This document shows, one piece after another, positions 38,471 through 49,400 of a stretch of 64,000 bases of DNA. A program made the translations under genes and the position numbers. Origin of the DNA: Litoditis marina (lineage: Eukaryota > Nematoda > Chromadorea > Rhabditida > Rhabditidae); NCBI GenBank assembly GCA_964036275.1, contig OZ038440.1, positions 13,181,690 to 13,245,689 of the forward strand. Direction: 5' to 3'. Numbering within the stretch: the first letter of the stretch is position 1; the number at the start of each line of letters is the position of its first letter. The notes below the pieces were generated by a model. It saw only the letters and a list, made by a program, of their open reading frames with translations, had not been told where the DNA came from and searched no databases.

Positions 38471-39496
38471 ATATAAGACGCTCCAATCTAAATGGTTTCC
38501 ATTTTAGATAATTTCTTGGAAAACCTCAAAATATTGTGCATCATCAGACTTGTCCGATATTTTTTCTGAAATGTCCAATTCTTCTAATTCTTGTGTCGCT
38601 CTCATTTGGAGCGCAGATAAAACTACCGAATATTTGTATGTTTCAAAATCCTCTGCCACAATTATTTTCCTTTCAGAACATTATAACACACGTTTTCGCA
38701 GTTGAAAACAGTGTGAAAAATGTGCCCAAAAAATTGTAGTGTGAAAAATTGGGCCCAAAAAATTGAAGTGTGAAAAATTGTGCCCAAAAAATGGAAGTGT
38801 GAAAAATTGTGACACATTTGTTTCTCTAAAGAGAGGTACTTTGCACTTTGTATGTCTCTCGCGCGATAATGCTGTGATACTCTTTGACACATCTCTCAAA
38901 GATCCGTATCTTGTTATGGTTTCAAATCCTGCGGATCTGTCTCGCCTGTTCTTTCTCTGCGTCTCTTTTTCTAATTGGGCGATGCCCTCAATGCGCGCTC
39001 GTTTCTCTGCGTCTCATTGCTCTAATCGCCAATACTAGATACGGCGCAGTCAGGGGGGTATGGAAGGAAACATTAGTATCGCGCGAGTGGTTCAGTAATA
39101 ACCTCTCTTGCTGGAACATGTACAATATTTGGAAAAGTGAAAAAATGTGCCCAAATAATTGTAGTGTGAAAAATTGGGCCCAAAAAATTGAAGTGTGAAA
39201 AATTGTGCCCAAAAAATTGAAGTGTGAAAAATTGTGACACAATTTTTTGAGAGATTTGTGAAAACTGCAATTTTTTGTGACACACTTTTTTTCAATTTCC
39301 TGAATCGGGACACAGCGATTCGATCGTTTGGTTTTTAGTTTAAACTTCAAATAAATGGGGACTACCCGATGTCCAATCAGAAATAATTTTAAAAAAGTGA
39401 TAACTCTTCGATGGTTAAAAGTCTCATCCTAAAAATTTCATGAAATCACTAGGATTTTCTGATTTCCGAAACCATTTAGATTGGAGCGTCTTATAT
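38471..39496. mobile_element. 1,026-bp non-autonomous DNA transposon-like element with perfect 28-bp TIRs
   Basis: 38471-38498 (ATATAAGACGCTCCAATCTA onward) is the exact reverse complement of 39469-39496. Inside are two arrays of about 105 bp (38705-38812 and 39135-39240) in direct orientation. Each has four units of about 27 bp of the form GTGTGAAAAATTG(T/G)GCCCAAAAAA. The outermost dinucleotides read TA on both sides, consistent with TA insertion. There is no transposase; the ORFs (for example minus 39350-38988) are translations of the arrays. Confidence 0.85.
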
Positions 39497-39887
39497 GTTT
39501 GAGTACTTTCAAAAAAAGTTTAAATAACAAACTTTTGAGATCATATTAGCACGCTGTAAGTGTTTATTTGAAAATAAAGCGAAGTTGCTGTTAAAAATGT
39601 GGCATTACTCCGGCTAATCTCATCCGAACAAGATGCCTTTTTGGTGCGCATCAAGTGCTGGTGAGATTGACCGGACATTGCAGAAAAATTGTAGAAATAA
39701 TGAATTTCAATTTCAACTTTTCGAATATGCAAATAAAGAAATTACATTATAGGATTTTCATTATTCTCTTAATACATTGGTTTATGAACTTGAAGTTTGG
39801 ACTCAGAACCAACCACTAAACATGTGTTGTGTAAGTTTCACATTCTATAAGTGATCATCGAATCTTACACAAAGTGATCGCTTCCTA

Positions 39888-40018
39888 GTGGTAGTTTGCT
39901 TCTAATACACGTCATAATTTTGGAATTTCGACCAATAGAACGGGCCAAACTACAGACACAGTGCGATGGGCAACATACACCGTGTGTATATAGCCTTGCT
40001 TTGGAAAGAGCGAACCCT
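39888..40018. repeat. TGTAGTTTGATC family element with long arm
   Basis: GGTAGTTTGCTTCTAATACA and CCAAACTACAGACACAGTGC, continuing through GATGGGCAACATACACCGTG to TTTGGAAAGAGCGAACC. This copy shows the full right arm of the family best. Confidence 0.75.
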
Positions 40019-40348
40019 ATAGTTGTAGTGTGGTATTGGAATGCAGCCCGAATCTTGATTTTTTGATGACAAACGAAGGACCAGTTTCCTGCCTAGATGA
40101 TCTTTTGGAGTGCGCTTCTGATACGCGCAAACAATGCTCGATAAGCCTTATTGTTTCAATCGCCGGCGCCTATTTTGATATTTGAAGACGCCAGAGTCGC
40201 CCGGAATCGTTTCAATGGCACAGGTCAGTTATATCAGAGTAGCACATTTCAACCTTTTCTTGGTTACTTAAAAACTATTGTATCCGTTATTATTCATTCT
40301 GCATACGCAATATTCATCGAATAGTTAATTGAAACATAATGTTGAATC

Positions 40349-43224
40349 ATGGTTGTGTTTCCAAATAAAATGAATTGTATACATGTTTTTAAAACAATAC
40401 TCACATCACAGATAGTCCTGTTTCTGTTTGCCGTATCGCTTAATTTTGTTTCTGTCGATTGCCAATGGGGAGGATACGGTAACGGGTATGGTGGAAATGG
40501 ATACGGCTATGGCAGTGAGTTGACACTTTCATTTCACGAAAGGCTTTATAGGTCTAAAACAGATATGAGAAAAGATTTTTTCTTACAGATGTCTCACAAT
40601 TTTTTAAAAGTTGTCTTTCTTTTTGTCGTTGGAGTAGTAGGTTGAAATTTCAACCATGTGGCATTACAGTGTGCATTGAATTACCTTGTAAATAGTAGTT
40701 GGGTTCGAATTAGTTTTTCCAATATTCTCAAAAATATTTTTATTGCAAATGCAGCAAAAGTAACATGTTTCTGACACTGCCCATTTGCACTTGTTCCGCT
40801 TATGGAATGCTGAAGTCACAACACCTTGTGAGACTTTTTATGTATCTTTTTATGTTCACTGTAATGTTTTTTCTGATAACCAAATCCCGAACAACAACCT
40901 GGGTATCGGATACCCCACGGCGTACGGTCTGTGGATGGGGCGAGGGGCCCAGAATGGGAACGGATGGGACAATTATGGGCAAGGAGGAGGAGTACATGTG
41001 AGTCACTAACTATACACGCAATAAAATAAGAACTGTGATTTATGAAGAGTACCAAAAATTTTATGTAACTTTAGAGCTTTTAGAATTTTTACGCGGCACT
41101 TCAACGAACTGCCGTTGAATACAACATAAATAAACTCATGAAAGCACAGCAATATAATTCCAATACCGGTCGTAATTTATTTGCACCTTCTCAAGGTAGA
41201 ACCGTTAGGAGTGGTTGGTTTAATCGTCTCAAGACCATGTATGAAAAACAAGTTGTTTCTATAGTTCTATGTATAAATTGATTGATTTTTCAAAATAACT
41301 CGACTTTAGCCTGCGCAAGGAACAGGGTTCGGCAGTCCGCTTCGCTGTCAAAATGGAGGAGCTCATATAGGACAATGTAGATTGGACCAGGATTCAATAT
41401 GCATTGCGCTAGGTAAGTACAGCTATAGAATTGTAGGATTACTGTACTTTGTTTCACATATTCGTATATTTTTATACTCTTAGTAACTTTCAAATTGTTT
41501 TAATATTATAATCGTGATAGACTCGAGACTCGACCTATATCTAGGAAAATATAAGGAAGAATCACCGAAGAAATTTTCTATTTTCAATTTACATGTGTCT
41601 TCATTTTGTAGCACACATCAGCAACTCTGTACCGTTGTGTTTGTAGTTTGATACACACTGTGAATTACCGCGGGTTTTGAAAACAGAGATGAATGACACT
41701 AAATGTTAGTTTCAATCATTACCCAACCTCTTCAATTATAGGAGGCACGTGTATTCATGGCGCTTGCTGTACAACTCCGTTTGTCGGACTGGTGACCACC
41801 ACAACATCTAGCGCCTTGATAGATGGAGAGGTAACTAATGTTTCATTCAAATTTGGAAAATACAAATATTTAAGTTATTTCAACGGCTTATATCAGCTAT
41901 GTGATTTCTCGCGGAGACTCATACACAGTGTTCACCGAAATTTATCACACGTGACAGTGGTTACTGTATACTGTATATAAACCGTGTCTGTTCGCTCAGG
42001 CTATCGAACCTCAAACAGCTGAGTTATACAGTTGGATCTTCTGACAAATTGTCAACAAAATAGTGGTAAACATTCAGTACTCTACTCTTTCATGACTTCT
42101 GTTTGTTTGGTTTCTGTTGTTGGTATTATTCACTCAGATAACTCGTCGACCCAGTTCATTGAGGCCCCACGTGGAATCAGATGAGGCAAGCTCAGAAGAG
42201 AGAAGCGACATGGTGGGTCACTGGTTCAATTGAATACTTCACAACCAGAAAATTCTGCCGAATGACTGTAATCACAAAAATACATAATATTAGATTGTAA
42301 TAAGGGCAAAATGTGATTGAACGGAGTGGAAACCCTCGGTTCTCCAAAGAATGTTCTATGTAATAAGTACAGAGAACAGACTGGAACTTCTGAAATCGAA
42401 CTGTAGAAGTCCACATACGCGGACAAATACATATAGACCTCAGTCGCAAGTTAGATCTGTACTGAATTTGATCCATTCTGGTTACATTAGTTCGATTTTT
42501 GTCGATCTTGTAGTATCACCTTCTGCAATAACGTGAAATCGCGAGCAAGGGAGAGGGAGCCAAACGTTTACCTGTGCTCCCTTGTGACGAACACATCATT
42601 CATTCGAATAAATGATACCGTTTCAAAGGGAGTGAACAAATCATTATTGTAGTTTTATCTTAATAAACGCCATAATTAACTCATTTGGAGCGGAAATCAA
42701 CGGGATCGAACTACAAATACAGCGAGATAGAGCTACTTTAGAGGAAGTGAACCCTTTATTTGATTTCGCGTCTTCAGATTGACGAGTCGGAGATAGCAGA
42801 ATGGAACCGGCTGGTGGAGAAGGCGAAGACTACGGATGAAACGAGAGCTGTCACTCTGGCACCCGAAGCTGGCGACAACAAAGTGAGAGATCCAAGTTCG
42901 GATATAGGGCGTGACCGACCCATTGTTCTGTTTTATCTCGATGCACGCCAAAATTTTCACGAATTTTGACCGAAAAGCAATGGGATAACATTTTGTTTTG
43001 TGAGACTGAAATGAATGTAGTTTCCTTTTCAGTCCTTTAGTGTCATGATGAGCAAGCTTGTTCTTATAATCACATGACTTTTAATTTAGTTTTCCAGTCT
43101 TGCTTCATTTTCAAACTTGCAGCGTTGTTCGTCGGGCCTCCGTGCGGTGGGACCTTGCGCGGATGATGACGATTGCCCATCTCTGCACAGTTGTGAACGA
43201 AGAAAATGTTGTTATATCACATAA
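40349..43224 (+). CDS. Secreted Gly/Tyr/Asn-rich protein with two Cys-rich modules
   Basis: Exons: 40349-40514, about 40876-40997, 41310-41412, 41742-41830, 42138-42212, 42778-42882, 43125 region (43123-43224). The first ATG gives 253 residues, the in-frame ATG at 40370 gives 246. A hydrophobic signal peptide (IVLFLFAVSLNFVSV) ends near DCQW. Then comes a GYGNGYGGNGYGYG stretch, a Gly/Asn/Tyr-rich segment, a Cys module (C.NGG..IGQC..D..CI..GGTC..G.CC), a Thr/Ser and acidic spacer, and a second module (C.SG.....GPC.DDDDCPS.HSCERRKCC) at the C terminus. The spacing recalls lustrin/EB-type Cys repeats of nematode matrix proteins; a cuticle, eggshell or pharyngeal-lining role is an inference. The second exon has no AG acceptor in the expected place; see findings. 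The gene converges on elp-1. Confidence 0.72.
42646..42753. repeat. TGTAGTTTGATC family element in an intron of the secreted-protein gene
   Basis: ATTGTAGTTTTATCTTAATA and GGGATCGAACTACAAATACA inverted, followed by the GAGATAGAGCTACTTTAGAG arm. It ends 25 bases before the exon at 42778. Confidence 0.65.
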
Positions 43225-43456
43225 TCTCCTCAAATTGACTATTCATACATGACCTGTTTTTCTCCTTTCCCAGATTCCTAGTTTATAACTCAGAATTCCA
43301 CTCTCCAACAAAAATCCCACTTTTCTAGTTTTCAATGTTTCTCGTGTGCATATCTTTCGCACAACTTTTATAATTGATCTTTCGCACAACTTTTATAACA
43401 CGCATTTATAATTGACTATTTTGATTATATATAATAATTTATTAAATATTCCATCC
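43225..43456. other. Convergent 3' ends of the secreted-protein gene and elp-1
   Basis: 232 bases separate the two stop codons. A short ATCTTTCGCACAACTTTTATAA unit is repeated in tandem at about 43348-43400. No clear AATAAA is seen for the plus-strand gene. Confidence 0.5.
43438..43443 (-). promoter_or_regulatory. Poly(A) signal of elp-1
   Basis: AATAAA on the minus strand, 13 bases past the TAG stop, so the 3'UTR would be very short. Confidence 0.55.
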
Positions 43457-46400
43457 CTAAACGATTTTCCATTGAAACAAGGAGCAGTCGCTGTTTCCCA
43501 CGCTGATCAGCTGATTTCCGGGGAAACAGAGTGACGTCACCGGAAAGCCATGTCCGGCCAACTCGATGTAACCGGCCTGAATTAATTGAAAAACAATAAT
43601 GTTTGTAATTTAAAGAGTGTTGAAAATGGATAGAAAAATTGAAAACTTCTGCGTCCACGGGCAAATTAATTAAAAAGTTATCGCTATTAGAGAAGACACG
43701 TTAATAAATAAATATATTAGATGATCTTGAGCAGTGCGGATAACCCTTTATTGAGAAACTCTGCAATCATGATAGAATTACTTGCAAGTTATGGGTTTTT
43801 TCCCATTTTTATGATCTCAGTCTGTAATAGAAAAGGAAACTCAGATGTTGGTAACCATATTGCGGTTGGTGGCCATCATGAGAAACACTCAAGGATAAAG
43901 GGTTGCAGGTTACCAATAGCGATAAACCGAATAGGTATAACGAAAGCAACCGATTGACTGTGAAATTAACAAATACAATACTCACAATGACACTGGTGAC
44001 TGGGTTGCTGTATATGCGGACGGTGCCGTTGTCTTTTCCCACGCCTACCACGTCTTTCGACGAAGCCACTGACGATATTCCTAGAAATATTGTGGAGAAT
44101 GAAAAACTGAGTAGACAAGTTGACAATACGCTGATTAAACAACGCACAGTACAAGGATTCGAAAACCCTTGTAAGGATACCTGATGGGCCCATATCAAAA
44201 CATCTACTGAAATCTAGCACTAGGATCGTACTTTCCTAGTTAGACAACCCAAGTTTTCGTAAGAGTGAACCTGTGACGTAACACAAGTGGAAGAGTTTCA
44301 CATCCCTCACAGTTTGTGCGTTATTGTTCAACCCAATCGTATCCATACAATCAATCTCTTCCAAATGGAAAGCATGAAACTACCTGTGGTCGAGTGGGAG
44401 ACACAACCCATTTCGAATGAAATATGACAGTTGCACGTGTGCCATTGAGCGTCTCGCACGGTAGCTGCCTCCACCACTTCACCGATCGACGACCCTGATT
44501 TCAACGATTTATTCTACTGTTTAGACGGAAACTTGGGAAACATTTGAATTTCTCATCTTCTTCGAAACATGTGCGAAAAATCATTGAAATATAACGAATA
44601 TAACCCCGGGAGAACGTTCGGGTATGTCTGAGGTTTCCAACTGTTCACTATCAATTCAACTACAAACTGTTTCCTGAAAAAAAGACTCGTGAGTACAGTA
44701 GACAGTAGACTCATTAAAAATCCAACAAAAAAGATAAGTTACGAAAAAGTAACATGTATAATTAATTCTGAGTGTTTCCGAAACCCAAATGGAGCTCCTA
44801 CAATGATGCAGATGGCTGGCGGCAGTGTTGGCTCGGATCCAATTCGAGTCAGAATCCCAGTCAGCGGAGACCACCCACGAAGATAACGAGGGGATTCGGT
44901 GACATTTGCTCAGACGACCATTTGTCTCCACGCGGTAGATCACGGCTGACAAATCCTGGAAATGTTGGGAACAAAAAAGTAACCTTCTTAATTTTACCGA
45001 TAAAAATGTACCAGAACAGAAAAAATGCCACTCTTACGAAAGCTACTTTTTGTTTTACAAACTTTTGAATGCCGGGCCCGTATAGACTGGCGTTTGGCCA
45101 GGGGTTCTCTCTAGTGTCGTATGTTTGAGCTGAAAGCTCACTACAAAAACATGTTGAGCACTTTGGTCACTTTTTTGATTGAGTTCCGTTTAAAACGGGA
45201 TAAGGACTTGTTAAGAGTAGAAAGCCCAACCACGATGAAAAGGATGAAATCATAGACATTTATGTTGGGAAGTTCAGGAAAATTGTACCTGCGCGGCCAC
45301 GAATAGCAGATTGGAATTGGGCGAGAATTGTACACATGAGACAGGTTGCTCCGATATTTTTTGTTCCTGAACTGTCTCTTTTGTCGTGAGGTTCACTATC
45401 GCCAGTTCTCCAGAGGCAAATCCAATGGCCAGGAGAGACCGAGCCTCAGAAAATGAGAGGCATTCCACAGCAACCTGCAATTTAAACTTATGGGGAAAAT
45501 ATTTTTATATGAGTGTTGAACAGCCACTGTGAACCACTAGTTATGTGCACTGTTTTCAAACTTGACGGTCTGATATTATTTCCAATCTTCCACTCGCGTT
45601 ATTATTTACACATTTCATCTGTTAAAACTATCATGCGAACGCCATAGCAGTGCGCCATAGCAAGTTGATGTTCTCTGAGAAATCACCGACTCGGCCCCGC
45701 CGACTGAGTTGAAATTGAGACGAAAACGACAATGTCGCTGCCGTGACAAGTTTTACTAATGAAAATAGCATATGTTTTGAGGAGACGCAGGCTGATAAAC
45801 AACAGTTGAAACTGGGACGGCAACGACATTGGCGCGACCGTCTCACGTTTTACTCATAGAATGTCTCACCTCATAGTTCTTGTACCAGTCAACGGTGTGA
45901 TCAGTACAGTTCCACAATCGGACTCCTCCGTTTCTACTTCCGGTTGCAAACGAGAGAGTGGAGGGAACAGAGACACAGACGGAAAAATATTCTGGATCTC
46001 CCTGTTAGAAATTATATTTATTGTCTCAGTGAGCCAAGTTTATCACTCACAACCAAACTTCGTTCGTATCAAATGAAAAAGCTGATTATTTTTATATATC
46101 AGTAAATCATGAAGTGATCAGGAACAAAAAAAGTATTTAGTTTGACAGGATTTCATATTCCACTCCAACCATTCTCGTTCTCGAATTTTTCAGTGTGTAG
46201 CAGAAGACTGCACAGTTTGTAGATACCTGTAGCCAAACAGTGAATCCACTTTCGAAGTTTCCTTCGAATATTGTATTCGTGGAGCAACCGACGACCAATC
46301 GAGTAGAATCTGTTTCCACAATACATCTGGGCAGACCCGAGTCGTCCGGCAACTCAAACAAATTCATTTGCAGAAATAAAGACAACAGTTGTAAGGGTTT

Positions 46401-49400
46401 CAGATATTTCGTATGAACCTTCTATAGAATTGAGAACTGATTTCCCTTATTCCTTTATACCCATTCTCTGTGGTATGGAGATATAGTTATATAGTAGGTA
46501 ATATTTGTAATCAAGGGAAATATTGTGGTGAATGTAGGTCTTGTTTATATGATTTAAGAGTTGCCCTCTAGGTCGACAAAAATGGGATGAATTATAGGCC
46601 AAAAACTGATGAAGTAGAGTAGGAGGACCTCTTACTCTGTCTGAGAATAGTGAGTTTAGTGACTGGTGAAAGAAGGACGATTATGTGGTCCAATCGAAAC
46701 GGTTCAGTCCTTTACACTGCAATACATTCTTCAATTGCAGTTGTCCGTTGACACGACCGTTGGACCGTTGACCGTTGACACGAGATTGGTCCACATAATC
46801 GTCCTTCTTCAACAGGGTCCACTATTTTACTTCTTTTTACGTTTACTTCCCTTTCGTTTGTACTGAAACTTACCTCGACAGGTCTTTTGGTTCGCACGAG
46901 GTCCCTCGCATCCCATTCTGCCACCGATTTGTCTTTGCCTGCACTAAGCAGGTGGCCTTTCCTGCTCAGGGCGAGAGAGAAGACGCCACCCGGGTGCACC
47001 GAATGAGCCTGAACTAGCAGAATAGGTATACAAACATATGATATATGAACAATTGAAAATGTTTGATCTATGGTTGCACGGTGTGGTGTCTTCTCCCAAA
47101 AAAAAAGCACTTCTGACATGGACGTCGGTGAAGAAGAAGAAAACATGCTTGATATAGGCGGCGATTGATAGTAGGTGAGATGCCAACTTTCGTCTTCAAA
47201 CAAGAGTGTTTTCCCATGCTTGTTGGCAATTTGGTGCGAATTGTTATTGGAATGAATTTTCATTATTGAAACACTTTTACTGTATGTTCAATCTGAACTA
47301 CGGAAGTTGGGTAAGTATAACCACGAAGAAACCCCCACTCACCTGTAAAATAGTTTTGAATGAAGTTGGATCCCAGAGAGAAATGGTTCCATTGGTGTCT
47401 CCCGTCACCACATGACCATTTTCGGTGAAACTAACACACAGAACTGACTTCGGCTTGTCCCGACCCTGAAAGTGTTTTTTGACAATGTATACCGTATTTG
47501 ATCAATGGAAGTTGTAGTTTAGTCATTACAGTTCCCAGTGAACTGTGGCAGCCCGGAATGTGATAATTCTATCTTTATCAAAGGTATCGAAAAAAGATAG
47601 CCCTGTAGGCAATTTTTAATATTATTACGCCAGTAAACATTTTTTAAAACCATATGTGTTCACTCTAATATAAAACACTCTGAGATAAAAACACATAAAT
47701 GTTTTTCGTGAAGATGTGTTTGACTTTACATACCTCGAAAACGGCTGGATGTTTTGTGAGATCCCCAGTCTTCTGGTCAAACTGCCAGAACGCGAAATGA
47801 CCTTTTCCATAAAGTACCAGAAGACCAGCAATCGATGGGTGCCACAAGCAACCAAACACTTGATCGTTCGCGCCCTGAAAGATATTTTTCGTGATATCGA
47901 GCTCCTTCTACTTCATGTGAACATTTACATTTACATGTGGGTGTGACCATAAGTTGAATGTAGTTTTAAATGAATACATGGGAGAAGATTTCCGACTAAA
48001 AACAGTGAGACCACGCCCACCACAGTACAGACAGCATGTGCCGTTCTTTTTATTTTTACCTCTCATTTTTACGTCTAACGCAACAGATTTCTTGAACTAA
48101 AAAAACTTCATTCTTGAGTGAAGTTTTGTGATCAGACCAGTTGGGCTATCGAGGCGATCTTCGATCATGGTGCTGTTCACATTACATTTAAGATTTTTTT
48201 TTGACATCAACAAATCGGAAAAAACTGGTGATCTTGTTTACCTTCGCTTCGGCCAAAACCGTTTTAGTCGACCAATTCCATACAGAAACAGTGTGCTGGA
48301 ACGATTCATCCACGCAAACAAGATGTGATCCGGCTGAAAATATTGCATGAAAATATGCTCAAGTTTTTCAGTCGATATGTTGGTTTGTGCACGATTTCAA
48401 TAGCTTTAAGTCGTTCTGTATATTTAATACCTATAATGCTTATTGTGGACTCAGTGTTCATTTAATGCACATCATGTGAAATATTGAAATAATATGTTCT
48501 CTGATTATTGTCGCGTTTGATCGATATTTGAAAAAACAACTTCGTTCGAAAGGTTAGAAAAGCTCGACATTGTTCGGCTTTTAACTAACCATTTTCAACA
48601 GAAAATGAAAGTGCCACAACAGCCTTCTCGAATGAGGAACTTGTGATTATGGCTAACGTTGACAGGGTTATGCTATCCCACACACGGATATGAGCCTGAA
48701 ATAATGATACAAAACATTTTGAACCTTCAATCGTTTCACAACGAGATCAAATATGTGTTTTTGTTGAAGACCACGTTTAGTGAGATTATAAAGTTTTCGT
48801 ACTGATCATAAAGTTCGTGTAGTAATCGAGAAAAAATCGACCATCGTTTCTGTTATGACGTGCGAGTCACGAAACACATCCATTCATTCCCAGGTCATTT
48901 TCAATTATTTATTATCTATGACCCAGTAGTTGTTTCTGTGGTTCGCGAATCGAACAGACTCTGAACACATCAGTAACCAACTACACCGTAGTTTCAGAGT
49001 TTTGAAGAAAATCTAGTTTTGACCTCGAGTACGGTATCCCCATTTAGTATCACCTGTGTGAGTTCTGCATCCAGTTGCTGTTCCAACTGTTTCGGACTCC
49101 CAACCGGGTTCCTGTGTTCGACTGCCCCCTTTCGGTCGGGCGAATGGCGGGACGACTGCCCACTGGCCACGATGTGGCGGTTCGGATGGACTGCCAAACT
49201 GGAAACATTCAACTCATGACAACTAATAAGAATATGACAAAGCTCAAGGGACTCAGCCGTGGCGCATCTATTTTTACGTAACCAAATCGGTGAGTCTGTA
49301 TCATGAGTGTTAGTCGGGGCTATATTAAGAACCGACCAAGTCATTCCAGTTTACTGAAAACAGCAATTTTCGGAGTTTTATCTGAAACTCCCAGTTACCT

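Noticed and set aside
38662..39350. Several Phe/His-rich minus-strand ORFs with repeated FFTLQFFGH-like motifs
   Set aside because: These repeats are the 27-bp arrays of the TIR element read in frame, not a protein family.
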